A DNA stretch of 64,000 nucleotides from R-RK-3 sp031399085 (GTDB lineage Bacteria; Pseudomonadota; Alphaproteobacteria; Rhizobiales; Rhodomicrobiaceae). The position numbers were made by a program, and so were the translations under genes. Shown here one piece after another: positions 33,301-41,878 of this stretch. The DNA lies in NCBI GenBank assembly GCA_031399085.1, contig JANNOQ010000061.1:60049-124048 (forward strand). Reading direction: 5' to 3'. Position 1 is the stretch's first letter. Each line of letters starts with the position of its first letter. A model generated the notes under the pieces. It was not told where the DNA came from. It worked only from the letters and a program-made list of their open reading frames with translations, and did not search any database.

Positions 33301-33995
33301 TCCAACTCAGCTTCGACCTGCGCCACATAACGGCCAAGGATGGGCGAGAGATAGGCGTCGACAACGGTCGTGTCGCCGCGCCCGATCAGCTTCACCAGCG
33401 GGCTGATTTCATGGCTGACCGAAACTTGGCGGAAGGACATTGCGCGGGCGATTTCTGCCACGGCGGCCTCGTGCCGTGGATATCGATAGGCGTGCATGAA
33501 GACGATGGCGAGCGATTTGAAGCCGTCTGCCTGGATCGCCGCCAGCGCCTCCCGCGCTTCGTCGAGGTCGAGGGGACGCTCAACCGTGCCGTCCGCCAGG
33601 ATACGCTCGCCGATTTCGACCACGCGGCTGTAAAGCTGATCGGGCTTTATAATGTGCCTGGCGAAAATGTCGGGCCGGGCCTGGTAGCCAATCCGAAGCG
33701 CATCGCGAAAGCCCTTGGTGATAAGAAGCGCGGTCCGCTCGCCGCGCCGCTCCAATAGGGCATTGGTGGCGACGGTGGTGCCCATGCGGACCTCGCCGAT
33801 GCTGCGGTCCGGAATGGGTTCACCGGGTTTCAGGCCGAGAAGCTGGCGGATGCCATGAACCGCCGCGTCGCGATAAGCGGCGGCGTTTTCCGAGAGCAGC
33901 TTGGCGGTGTGCAACGAGCCGTCTGGCGCGGAACCGATCACATCGGTAAACGTGCCGCCGCGATCCACCCAAAAATTCCACAGGCGTTCTGTCAT
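30351..33995 (-). CDS. Fused hydantoinase A/B, 5-oxoprolinase-like (ATP-hydrolysing)
   Basis: About 1214 residues from the ATG at 33995, whose N-terminus MTERLWNFWVDRGGTFTDVI is the classical start. The HyuA half (roughly residues 1-690) includes VRMGTTVATNALLERRGERT, DMGGTSTDVA and NAFGGASGQHACQVADAL. The HyuB half begins near residue 705 (VMLEIFNNLFMSIAEQMGVT) and includes NAPYNGGTHLPDITV and a Gly-rich C-terminal GGYGPD. Full fusion matches eukaryotic-type and bacterial OplAH, which opens 5-oxoproline to glutamate. Related hydantoinases or acetone carboxylase-like enzymes cannot be excluded. It is monocistronic, and the long upstream extension is rejected. Confidence 0.9.
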   Translation of the reverse strand: MTERLWNFWVDRGGTFTDVIGSAPDGSLHTAKLLSENAAAYRDAAVHGIRQLLGLKPGEPIPDRSIGEVRMGTTVATNALLERRGERTALLITKGFRDALRIGYQARPDIFARHIIKPDQLYSRVVEIGERILADGTVERPLDLDEAREALAAIQADGFKSLAIVFMHAYRYPRHEAAVAEIARAMSFRQVSVSHEISPLVKLIGRGDTTVVDAYLSPILGRYVAQVEAELDAPRTGARVKFMMSSGGLTAANLFKGKDAILSGPAGGVVAMARTGAAAGFDKVIGFDMGGTSTDVAHFDGVYERTLEAEVAGVRMRSPMMLIHTVAAGGGSILHYDGARFRVGPDSAGANPGPACYRLGGPLTVTDANVMAGKLIPDFFPAIFGPNQNEPLDAAAVRGKFERLAEEIGDGRTPEEVADGFLKIAVANMAEAIKKISVQRGYDVTRYVLNAFGGASGQHACQVADALAIKKVLIHPFSGLLSAYGMGLADIRAVRQKALERELDVPALAEIAAVASAIGQDAVDEVRGQLISSSDLTAYVTAHIRYAGTDTALDIPAFTASAADVFIVAADAMSADAMKSAFEAAHKARFGFIDGTKTLIVEAISVEAVGGGSSIDESAPPVTAAPLAPTRRARFFSDGEWRAAAVYTRDQLRPGHIIEGPALLIEDHQTVLVEQGWRAELTARDDLLLERVIPLPTRTAIGTHADPVMLEIFNNLFMSIAEQMGVTLQNTAYSVNIKERLDFSCAIFDKQAALVANAPHMPVHLGSMDRSVESVIRNNAVIRPGDVFAINAPYNGGTHLPDITVCTPVFDEAGESLLFWAASRGHHADIGGIAPGSMSPLARTIEEEGVYIDNFKLVDQGAFREEALIALLTRAKYPVRNVVQNVNDLKAQIAANEKGVAELRRMVAQFGLDVVEAYMNHVQDNAAESVRKVLERLPADASFSYEMDQGCFIKVRIGVDRERREAVVDFSGTSAQRDDNFNAPEPVARAAVLYVFRVMVDDKIPMNAGCLRPIRIIIPDGTMLSPQWPAAVVAGNVEVSQAVTNCLFGALGALSAAQGTMNNLNFGNDHYQYYETICSGAPAGDGFNGADAIHTHMTNSRLTDPEILEWRFPVVLEDFHIREASGGSGRWHAGSGTSRTIRFRERMDCALLTGHRRVPPFGLEGGKPGQLGRNVVRRIDGRMEELNGCDQTVLEPGEAITVITPTGGGYGPDR

Positions 33996-34202
33996 AATTA
34001 TGAGTCCGCATTCTAAGGATCGCCGATGCAGCCGGAGCAATCCGCGCTCGGCAATTGCCGGCTGCGCGATGCATTTGCGCGATAATGCCATTGTTCGCCG
34101 CCAATGATGAGGCATAAACTAGAGGCGCGTTTGTCGCGGCGGGCGGCTCATTGAGAAACGCTTAAGGCGCTGCAAAAACCGCCTATCTGGAGGAGCAAAA
34201 CA

Positions 34203-34949
34203 ATGAGCGAAGATATTCTTATCAAGCGAGAGGGCGCGGTCCTCGAAATACGCTTCAACCGGCCATCTAAAAAGAATGCGCTGACGAACGCAATGTACGG
34301 CTCGGTCGCCGATGCGATCGAGGCGGCGCAAAACGACCCGGACGTCAGGGCCGTGCTCATCAGTGCGGAAGGCGACATGTTCACGGCGGGCAACGATCTG
34401 TCCGATTTCGCGGCCATTGCCAGCGGCGCGCTGGGCGACGCACCGCGTCATGTGGAGCGTTTCTTGCGGGTGATCGCAACGGCGGAGAAGCCGCTGATCG
34501 CTGCCGTGGCGGGTCATGGCGTCGGCGTCGGCGCGACCATGCTTCTTCACTGCGATATCGTCGTCATTGCCGAGGACGCGCGGCTGACGACGCCGTTTAC
34601 GAGTCTCGGCTTGGTGCCGGAAGCCGCCTCGTCCTTATTGCTGCCCGCCCTGATCGGGCACACGCGCGCCTTCATGATGCTGGCGCTGGGCCAGCCGATG
34701 AGCGGCAAGGACGCGGCGCTCGCCGGTTTGGCGACGCAAGCGGTTGCCCGCGCCGAGGTGGACGCCCGCGCCCGCCAACTCGCCCAAGAATGCTGCGCCC
34801 GCCCCGCCGAGGCCATCCGCATCACCAAGAAGCTGATGCGCGATGTTGAAGCCATTAGCGCGCGGATCCAGGTGGAAGGGTCGCATTTCAACGAGCGCTT
34901 GAAATCGCCGGAAGCGCGTGCGGCCTTTGCGGCATTTTTGCAACGTTAG
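34203..34949 (+). CDS. Crotonase-family enoyl-CoA isomerase-like protein
   Basis: A 248-residue crotonase-fold protein with a GGAGG ribosome binding site. RFNRPSKKNALTNAMY and SAEGDMFTAGNDLSDF give the first oxyanion half, and GHGVGVGATMLLHCD the second. Of the two hydratase glutamates, the first position appears to be Thr/Met here. Only a Glu in SLGLVPEAASS is available, which is the pattern of delta3-delta2 enoyl-CoA isomerases. Likely a helper of unsaturated fatty acid breakdown, consistent with the SDR genes at 12-14 kb. It is divergent from the 5-oxoprolinase gene. Confidence 0.87.
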   Translation: MSEDILIKREGAVLEIRFNRPSKKNALTNAMYGSVADAIEAAQNDPDVRAVLISAEGDMFTAGNDLSDFAAIASGALGDAPRHVERFLRVIATAEKPLIAAVAGHGVGVGATMLLHCDIVVIAEDARLTTPFTSLGLVPEAASSLLLPALIGHTRAFMMLALGQPMSGKDAALAGLATQAVARAEVDARARQLAQECCARPAEAIRITKKLMRDVEAISARIQVEGSHFNERLKSPEARAAFAAFLQR

Positions 34950-35019
34950 CCCACGCAAGCGCTCGCAATAGTTGATGCCATCGGTAAAGCCGGAGGCATC
35001 AAAATGCATAGGCGCGTGA

Positions 35020-35868
35020 TCAGTTGCCGGTGTGGAAGCGGTAGGCAACGCCAATCAGCCCAATAAACTGATCCTCGCTCTCGACCACCGGGCTGTCGCC
35101 GGCATCGCCGAGCAAATGGCTGTAGCGAAGGCTCGCCCGCGCCGACCAGCGCTCATCCAGATCGGCCTTGATGCCGACCTGCACATGCACATCCTTGAAC
35201 CCGGCATCGGCGTCATAAGCGGTCAGCCCGGCGCCTGAGCTGAGCGCCTGATCGTCGGTGATACCGAAATAGTTCTGCATGTAGCTGTCGTCCGCATAGG
35301 TCGCGCCGATGCGGCCGGTAAGGGTAACGCGTTCGCTGACCGGCCGTTCGGCCTCGACGCCGAACCGGATCTGATAGCCGCCATCGTCGCCAAGCGTGTG
35401 ATGATAAGAGACGTCGAACAGGAGCGACTGCCAGCGATAGCCGACGAACCCGCCCAGCACGACGCCGCCATCGACATCGCCCAGCCCATCGAGCAGATCG
35501 CCGTCATCCTCATCGCGGCCAAGATTATAGCCCGCGAGCGGCCCGGCGACAAACCCGTTGCGCTCGATCAGCTTGAAGCGGACATCGTCGAGACCGCGCG
35601 CGTCAATCCGGCTGAAAAAGCCCGGACCGCCGGAAAATTCCGGGAAAATATAGGGAAAGCCAAAGGCTTCATATTCGTCGGAGCCTTCATATTTGGGCTT
35701 TACGATCAGAATGCCGCCGACCTTGACCGAATTGAACGACCAATCCGACGCAGGATCGCCGCCGTCCTTATAACCGCCGCCGAGATCAGCCGCCGATGCA
35801 GGGCTGGCCGCTCCCAAAATCGGCGCGCAAAGCGTAAGCGCCCTTAGTGAAACTGTAAGTCGGCGCAT
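35020..35868 (-). CDS. MipA/OmpV family outer membrane protein
   Basis: A 282-residue beta-barrel precursor. The signal peptide ends at about residue 27 (SPASA-ADLGGG). The mature part alternates aromatic and small residues (VKVGGILIVKPKYEGSDEYE, FPYIFPEFSGGPGFF) and ends in VAYRFHTGN rather than with a terminal aromatic residue. MipA/OmpV proteins are scaffolds for peptidoglycan synthesis or porin-like. The acidic loop GRDEDDGDLLDGLGDVDGG may bind cations. Transcribed alone. Confidence 0.9.
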   Translation of the reverse strand: MRRLTVSLRALTLCAPILGAASPASAADLGGGYKDGGDPASDWSFNSVKVGGILIVKPKYEGSDEYEAFGFPYIFPEFSGGPGFFSRIDARGLDDVRFKLIERNGFVAGPLAGYNLGRDEDDGDLLDGLGDVDGGVVLGGFVGYRWQSLLFDVSYHHTLGDDGGYQIRFGVEAERPVSERVTLTGRIGATYADDSYMQNYFGITDDQALSSGAGLTAYDADAGFKDVHVQVGIKADLDERWSARASLRYSHLLGDAGDSPVVESEDQFIGLIGVAYRFHTGN

Positions 35869-36169
35869 GATTCCCCCGAATTTCGCCGTAAGATGCTCGT
35901 TCCTTAATAGCTAACTAGCTCTTAAGGGTAAACAATGTTCCAACAATACGGCCGCGGCGAGGCCCTTCCGTCGCAGAGTGATGCAAGGCAAGCACAAGAA
36001 CGACCGCGAAATCCCCGGAACGGCCAAATCGCGATATGCCTGCGGCTAGACACCCCGCGCGAGCCGATGCTAAGTAGCGCTTGAAAGGCGGCGCAAAGGC
36101 CTGCCACATATTATCGACTTTCCCGGCGAATGGCGAACTCCGCTCCGGCAAGCGGCGCTCGAAGGGGGC
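35869..36169. other. Divergent intergenic region, MipA / P450
   Basis: About 300 bases between divergent genes that must contain both promoters. No terminator, repeat or small gene is recognised. Confidence 0.45.
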
Positions 36170-37534
36170 ATGACTATGGATATCGCGCACGCGCATGTGC
36201 AATCGCTCGGCGAGGCTGAAAGCGTCTGGTTCAAGCTCGGCTTGCTTACGAAAGAGACGCATCCGATGCAGGTTCTGATGCGCCTCAACGACCGCTATGG
36301 CGGCTGCGTGCCCATCAATCTCAAAAACGAGCGCATCTTCTTCCTGAGCGATGTGCAATATTTCGAGCAGGTGATGGTGAAGGGCGCGGACAAATACGCC
36401 AAATATTTCGATGGCCTGCGCCCCATCTTCGGCAACAGCATGATCACCATTGACGGCGCGCTCTGGCAGAAGATCCGCATGCCGCAGCAGCCGGCCTTCA
36501 CGCCTAAGATGTTCACCGAATATTTGCCTTACCTGCTGTCATCGGTGAAGGATAAGACGCGCGAATGGGAGCGGTTCGCCGAGACGGGCGAAACCATCAA
36601 CATGCTGGAAGAGACTTGGGGCCTGGCGGCAAGCATGATCTGCAAGGCTTTGTTCGACCGCGAGGTGCCGTTCAACCCGCAAGTCATTTTCCGCGCGGTA
36701 AAAACGTATACCGATGTTGGGCACCACAGCTCGATCCGCATGAAGAAGGTGAACGGCGCGGCTGAAGTCTCTCAGGAAGAGGCCGCTGCGGACGCCATCT
36801 TGAAGTGGCTCTCCGTGCCCAGCACGGTGCTGGCCGCCAAGGGCATCGGCGGACGCGAAACGACATTGCTGAGCATGATGCGCAAGGCCGCCGACGATCC
36901 GGCGGTCCCCGAATTCACCGAGGCGCAGATCATCGACGAAATGAAGCAATATCTTTGGGCCGGCACGGAAACCACCGCGCTGACGCTCGCCTGGGCGTTC
37001 TACCTGCTTTATCTGCACCCGGAGGTCGCCGAGCGGGTCCGGCGCGAGGGTGTGGAGACTTATGGCGACCGCGTGCCGACATGGGAAGACATTCACGGCC
37101 TTAGCTACACACGCGCCGTGATCCAGGAGACCATGCGGCTTTATCCGCCGATCTGGAGCTTCATCCGCCAGGCCGTCGCCGAGGACGAGATCGGCGGGCA
37201 CAAGGTCAAACCGGGCGATAAGATGGTGATGTGCGCCTATATTGTACATCATCATCCGAAATATTGGGAAAACCCGGAGCATTTCGACCCGGACCGTTTT
37301 TCGCCGGAAAATGCGACCAAGCGGGCGAAATACAGCTATTTGCCGTTCGGCGCTGGCAAACGCTCCTGCATTGGCGGGGCGTTGTCGCTGGTGGAAAATA
37401 CTCTTGCGCTGACCCAACTTCTCCGCCGCTTCCGTCCCGAATATGTTGGCGAGACGCCGGCCGGCATCAGCGCGACGGTGACGTTGACGCCGGAAAAGGG
37501 CGCCTTGCCTTTCCGCATTCGGGCACTGTCGTAA
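36170..37534 (+). CDS. Cytochrome P450
   Basis: A 454-residue soluble heme monooxygenase. The I-helix oxygen-activation motif LWAGTETTALTLAWA is near residue 263, the ExxR of the K helix is in VIQETMRLYPP near residue 323, and the heme-binding loop FGAGKRSCIGG, with the proximal Cys, is near residues 391-401. No membrane anchor is seen. Ferredoxin or reductase genes are not adjacent, so it must use partners encoded elsewhere. AAGGGGG precedes the first ATG. The general sequence style resembles CYP4/CYP102-like fatty-acid-hydroxylating groups, but the substrate is not inferable. Confidence 0.94.
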   Translation: MTMDIAHAHVQSLGEAESVWFKLGLLTKETHPMQVLMRLNDRYGGCVPINLKNERIFFLSDVQYFEQVMVKGADKYAKYFDGLRPIFGNSMITIDGALWQKIRMPQQPAFTPKMFTEYLPYLLSSVKDKTREWERFAETGETINMLEETWGLAASMICKALFDREVPFNPQVIFRAVKTYTDVGHHSSIRMKKVNGAAEVSQEEAAADAILKWLSVPSTVLAAKGIGGRETTLLSMMRKAADDPAVPEFTEAQIIDEMKQYLWAGTETTALTLAWAFYLLYLHPEVAERVRREGVETYGDRVPTWEDIHGLSYTRAVIQETMRLYPPIWSFIRQAVAEDEIGGHKVKPGDKMVMCAYIVHHHPKYWENPEHFDPDRFSPENATKRAKYSYLPFGAGKRSCIGGALSLVENTLALTQLLRRFRPEYVGETPAGISATVTLTPEKGALPFRIRALS

Positions 37535-37549
37535 GCCGCGTTTTGATTT

Positions 37550-38959
37550 TCAAGCGGCGGCTACGGTCTGGCGGCGGATGCGCGTACGGGGCTGAAAGGT
37601 GCGGGCTTCGATGAAGTCCATGACATGGCCGGCAATGTCGACGCCGGTGGTTTTTTCGATTCCTTCCAGGCCGGGGGATGAGTTGACTTCCAGCAAGAGC
37701 GGCCCTTTCTCAGACCTGAGCAGATCGACACCGGCGAATTTCAAGCCCATCGTGCGCGCGGCCTTCACGGCGATCTTGCGCTCCTCCGAGGTGATCTTCA
37801 CCTCATGCGCCGAGCCGCCTTTGTGCAGGTTAGCGCGGAAATCATCGAGCGGGGCCTGACGCCGCATCGTTGCTATGACCTTGCCGTCGAGCACGATGCA
37901 GCGAATGTCCTGCCCGGCAGCGTCGGCGACGAATTGCTGAACCAGGAAATTAGCTTCCGCGTTACGAAAGGCATCAATCACCGATTGCGCGGACTTCTTA
38001 TTTTCCGCGAGCACAACGCCCTTGCCCTGCGAGCTGTAGAGCAATTTCACGATCAGCGGCGGGCCGCCGACCATCGCGATGAGATCGTCGGTGTCACCCG
38101 GCGAGCTGGCGAAAGCCGTGATAGGCATGGGCAGGCCGTGCAGCGCCATCAGCTGATGCGCAAGCAGCTTGTCGCGCGAATTGGCGATCGCGGTTGCCGA
38201 GTTCAGGCAGTAAGCCCCCGTCATTTCGAATTGTCTGACAACCGCCGTGCCATAGGCGGTGATCGAGGGGCCGATGCGGGGAATGACCGCATCGAATGAT
38301 GCAAGCGCCGTGCCGTCATAATGGACGGTGCTGGCAAGAGAATTAATGTTCATGTAGCAGCGGGCGGTCGGCACCTGCTCGATAACATGATCGCGCGACT
38401 CGGCGGCGGCGATAAAGCGGCGATTGGAATGGTTATCCGGCTCCATCGTCAGCAAGGCGATCCGTAGCGGCCGATGAATCGGCGGCTGCCCGGCCATTGC
38501 CTTGTAAACATCAAAATTCAGCCGCCCATGCTTGTACTCTGACCACGGCTCGACCACCGCTTCTTGCGGTTCGAGCGCGGTTCGCCCCAAAAGCATTCGG
38601 TGGGCCATCGTTTCGCGATTGGAAAGCGAGATTTCAATAGGCCATTCCCGATCGCCAATCTTGACGGGTGTGCGAATAATGTAGCGCATTTCCGACTGGC
38701 CATTAGAACTGATGACCTGGCGGCGGTCGATGACCTTGGCCGTGCAGTAAACCTCAATATCGTCGCGGTCCTCGACCGGATGAACCCCGAAACGCACCTT
38801 CGGTTGGTTTTCGGGTCCAAACGTCTCGATGGAAAAGGCGTGCAGCGCGGAAGTGCGCGCACCAGTATCAATCTTGGCTCGAATAGCCGGCAGGCCAAGC
38901 TGGGGTATCGACACCCACTCCCGCCAACCCAATACAAACTTATCCATCGGATGATCCAT
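37550..38959 (-). CDS. RimB-RimK fusion: aspartyl-protease-like domain plus ATP-grasp glutamate ligase
   Basis: A 469-residue two-domain protein. Residues 1-150 carry the RimB/ATP-dependent zinc protease signature LPAIRAKIDTGARTSALHAF with LLGRTAL near 120. Residues from about 165 to the end form a RimK-type ATP-grasp ligase (PRIGPSITAYG, NSRDKLLAHQLM, LIVKLLYSSQGKGVVL, GLKFAGVDLLR, LLEVNSSPGLEGIEKTTGVD). RimK adds glutamates to ribosomal protein S6 or makes related peptides, and RimB trims them in gamma-proteobacterial rimABK. Fusion of the two in one chain is unusual to me. It converges with the P450 gene. Confidence 0.88.
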   Translation of the reverse strand: MDHPMDKFVLGWREWVSIPQLGLPAIRAKIDTGARTSALHAFSIETFGPENQPKVRFGVHPVEDRDDIEVYCTAKVIDRRQVISSNGQSEMRYIIRTPVKIGDREWPIEISLSNRETMAHRMLLGRTALEPQEAVVEPWSEYKHGRLNFDVYKAMAGQPPIHRPLRIALLTMEPDNHSNRRFIAAAESRDHVIEQVPTARCYMNINSLASTVHYDGTALASFDAVIPRIGPSITAYGTAVVRQFEMTGAYCLNSATAIANSRDKLLAHQLMALHGLPMPITAFASSPGDTDDLIAMVGGPPLIVKLLYSSQGKGVVLAENKKSAQSVIDAFRNAEANFLVQQFVADAAGQDIRCIVLDGKVIATMRRQAPLDDFRANLHKGGSAHEVKITSEERKIAVKAARTMGLKFAGVDLLRSEKGPLLLEVNSSPGLEGIEKTTGVDIAGHVMDFIEARTFQPRTRIRRQTVAAA

Positions 38960-39251
38960 TGACCAACATCCATGGCCCTGGCGAGGGCTTACCGATCTAA
39001 ATGCTTAGCAACGGCCAAAGGCCGCGTCCGGTGGCGGAGACACGCGACTCAAAACGCGCATGGCGGACGTTAGGTTCAACGGCGCCAGCTACAAAAGGAA
39101 GATTTAACGCTGTCCACTGCGATCCGATGCGCGCCGCGCAAAACGCGAAGCTTTGCTTACAGCGATTAAGCAAAGATACATATGCGGCGCACGCTCGGTC
39201 AGAACCCCAAATAAAGTATAGGGTGAAGATGTGACGAATTTGCGATAGCCG

Positions 39252-40427
39252 TTAATCGGCTGCGATAGAGCGGAAAAGCGCGGCGACGCCGAGACCGCCG
39301 GCGGCGGCGACCATCGCGACCCCGGCTTGCGGGGTGGCAAAAGGCGGGTTTCGGATCAGTTGGGTAAAGAGCCGCACGACCAGGAGCGCGCCGCTGGCTC
39401 CAAAGGGATGGCCGTAAGCCAGCGCGCCGCCGAGCCTGTTGAGGCAAACGGCGTCGAAGCCCAGCAAGTCGGCCGTGGCGATGACCTGAGCGGCGAAGGC
39501 CTCGTTCAATTCGATCGCCTGCAGATCAGCGGCGCTGACCCCCGTGGACGCGCAGAGCTTTTGAAACGCAGGCACTGCCGCAATGCCGAGAATGCGGGGT
39601 TCGACACCGCCCGATGCCGCGCCTGCAAAGACCAGGCCGGGCGGCGCGCCGAGACGCCGGTGCAAGTCGCTTGACACCAGAATCGTCATCGCCGCGCCGT
39701 CGTTAACCTGACAGCTATTTCCTGCGGTTACCGTGCCGCCGACTCCCTGAAGCGGCGGCATTCGAGCGAGCACCGCTTCGCTTAGCGCCGGGCGCGGTCC
39801 TTCGTCGCGCATATCGGCGCTGGCGGTGCTTAACGCCACGATCTCAGCGGCCAGCATTCCAGATGCTTCGGCTTGGACCGCGCGCCGATGGCTCTCCAGC
39901 GCGAAGGCGTCTTGCCGCTGGCGGGAAATGCCGACCTGGCGTGCGACGGTCTCCGCCGCCTCGATCATCCCGGGATCGCCGTCCTCCTGCGGAGCAAAGG
40001 CGGGCTGCGAATAGAACTCTGGCAGGCCGGAGTAGAGATTTGACGGCTTGGAAATCCGCCACGGCGCGGTCGACGCCGACTCGGCGCCGCCCGCAATGAC
40101 CGCGCTCGCCGCGCCGGCCTCGATCATTCTTGCACCGTGGATGATCGCGTCGAGGCCGGAGGCGCATTGCCGGTCGAGCGTCAACGCCGGGACGGAGCTT
40201 GGGAGTCCGGCCGTCAGCGTGATCAGGCGGGCCGGATTTCCGCCGCCACCCACCGCATTCCCCAGAACGACTTCGTCAATCGTCTCGGGCGCGAGGCCCG
40301 AGTCCGCGAGCACGGCGGTCATCAGCGGTGCGGCCAGTTTTTCAACCGGGCGATGTCGATGCAGCCCGCCGAGCTTGCCAATGGCGGTTCGCCGCGCCGC
40401 GATGACAATGGCTTGCTGACGGCTCAT
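39252..40427 (-). CDS. Thiolase-family protein lacking the C-terminal catalytic Cys
   Basis: A 391-residue thiolase-fold protein. The nucleophilic Cys is present in LDRQCASGLDAI near residue 87, the NEAF motif is in ELNEAFAAQV, and the catalytic His is in YGHPFGASGALL. The terminal GGG loop reads GVAMVAAAGGLGVAAL, and the Cys expected at about residue 374 is Ala, so the proton-shuttling acid/base of biosynthetic and degradative thiolases is absent. Its ATG overlaps the end of the acyl-CoA ligase gene by 4 bp. Together with that ligase and BioY, the context resembles Bacillus yhfS. Confidence 0.88.
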   Translation of the reverse strand: MSRQQAIVIAARRTAIGKLGGLHRHRPVEKLAAPLMTAVLADSGLAPETIDEVVLGNAVGGGGNPARLITLTAGLPSSVPALTLDRQCASGLDAIIHGARMIEAGAASAVIAGGAESASTAPWRISKPSNLYSGLPEFYSQPAFAPQEDGDPGMIEAAETVARQVGISRQRQDAFALESHRRAVQAEASGMLAAEIVALSTASADMRDEGPRPALSEAVLARMPPLQGVGGTVTAGNSCQVNDGAAMTILVSSDLHRRLGAPPGLVFAGAASGGVEPRILGIAAVPAFQKLCASTGVSAADLQAIELNEAFAAQVIATADLLGFDAVCLNRLGGALAYGHPFGASGALLVVRLFTQLIRNPPFATPQAGVAMVAAAGGLGVAALFRSIAAD

Positions 40428-41878
40428 CGGAGTTCCCGGAATGCCGGGTCCTTGGCGAGAAGCGCAGCCTTTATTTCAGCAACCGCAAGCTTGCCGCTGC
40501 GCGTGACCGGCAGACGCTCGGCAGTGAAATAAAGGCGCGGGCAACAGCGCGGTCCAAGCCTGGCGCGGCAGTGAGCGGAAAGATCGTTGCGGGCGACATG
40601 CGCGCCATCCTCGAATTCGATAGCCGCGACGGCGATTGCGCCTCGCGCCTGATCAGGCATATCGACCACCGCGGCACGGCGCACTTCGGGCAGTTCCATC
40701 AGCGCGCCCTCGACGGCTTCGGGACGGATTTTCAGCGCTTTGGAGTTGATGATCCGGTTGACCCGCCCAGTCAGATGCAGGCAGCCCTGATCGTCGAAAA
40801 AGCCGGTGTCGCCCGCGCTGAACCAGGTTTGAGCGGGAGGCTCGCCGACATAGCGCGCAAATAGCATGGGGCTGGCGATGAAAATCTGGCCCTGTCGACC
40901 GGTCAGCGCCGCGCCCCCATCCTCGTCCCGTATCTCGAGCCTAACCGACGGGAAAGGACGCCCAACTGAACCCTCCTCAGCCAGAGTTTTCGTCGAATGG
41001 TAGGTGACGAAACTGGTTTCCGACGCTCCGTAAAACTCCACAAGGTCGGCTGGCCAGCGCGTTTCGCAAAGCCGGCGCAGCTCGGCGGACAGCTTGGCGC
41101 CGCCGGAGAAGATCGTTCGCAGGCGCGGCGCTGGTAACTCCGCCTTCACCATCTCGGCAAGCATAAAAGGCACGGCGTACAAGTGGGTCGCGGTTGCGGC
41201 AGCGCCGGCAAGACGGGAGGCTCGGAATTGTGCACCTGGCAGCAGCACGGCGTGACCCCGGCAGAGGGCGTGAACCGCGCCGTAAAGAAAGAGCGAGTGG
41301 TGAAGCGGGCCGGGAATCAAAATTCGCGATTCCGGCGGGAACGAAAAGATGGCTTCGGCCGCCTCGAAACTGGCGATCCACGACGCGTGGGACCGGGCGA
41401 ACAGCTTGGGATCGCCGGTGGTCCCCGAGGTAAGGCCCCAATAGAACTCGGCGGTGCTCGGCCCGTTCGGAAGCCGGCTGGTGAACCCGGATGGCAAGGC
41501 GCAGTGTGGGTCGACAAGGTGAACATCGTCCAAATCTAGACGCGCCGCCAGCTCCTCAACGCCGATTAACGCAGCGATGGGGTAGCGGGCGAACAAATCC
41601 GAGACGACTCCCGCCGGCGAGGCAGGATCGAGCGGCATGGCCGGGCGACTTATCGCGGCGCAAGCGAAGAAGGCTTCGAGCAGGTCCTGGCCGTCCCCGG
41701 TCAAGATTGCGACCGCTCCAGGCCGTTCCAGTTTTTCCAAAAGACGGCAGGCTAGAGCTAGGATGTTTTCATGCAAGCGCGAAAACGAGACCGTGCGGTT
41801 CCCCGCGATTAAGGCGGGGCTCTCTCCGGCGGACGCGGCGGCCCTCGCAAGGAGATTGAAAAGCGTTGCGTCCTTCAT
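40424..41878 (-). CDS. AMP-binding acyl-CoA ligase (YhfT-like context)
   Basis: A 484-residue adenylate-forming enzyme. The ATP-binding P-loop YWGLTSGTTGDPKLF is near residue 144, VEFYGASETSFVTYHS is the second core block, and TGRVNRIINSKALKI is the hinge with an Arg-Ile variant and the C-terminal domain start. The start at 41878, overlapping the stop of bioY by 4 bp, is preferred to one 69 bp upstream that would cut into bioY. It activates a carboxylic acid, presumably fatty or a dicarboxylic pimelate-like acid given the biotin context; the substrate is inferred only. It is translationally coupled both to bioY and to the thiolase gene. Confidence 0.9.
   Translation of the reverse strand: MKDATLFNLLARAAASAGESPALIAGNRTVSFSRLHENILALACRLLEKLERPGAVAILTGDGQDLLEAFFACAAISRPAMPLDPASPAGVVSDLFARYPIAALIGVEELAARLDLDDVHLVDPHCALPSGFTSRLPNGPSTAEFYWGLTSGTTGDPKLFARSHASWIASFEAAEAIFSFPPESRILIPGPLHHSLFLYGAVHALCRGHAVLLPGAQFRASRLAGAAATATHLYAVPFMLAEMVKAELPAPRLRTIFSGGAKLSAELRRLCETRWPADLVEFYGASETSFVTYHSTKTLAEEGSVGRPFPSVRLEIRDEDGGAALTGRQGQIFIASPMLFARYVGEPPAQTWFSAGDTGFFDDQGCLHLTGRVNRIINSKALKIRPEAVEGALMELPEVRRAAVVDMPDQARGAIAVAAIEFEDGAHVARNDLSAHCRARLGPRCCPRLYFTAERLPVTRSGKLAVAEIKAALLAKDPAFRELR

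Noticed and set aside
30351..34115. Longer start for the 5-oxoprolinase gene
   Set aside because: The extra 40 residues lie before the conserved MTERLWNFWVDRGGTFTD start and show no conservation.
39001..39234. 77-codon plus-strand ORF in the RimB-RimK/thiolase gap
   Set aside because: Starts without a ribosome binding site and has no family signature.
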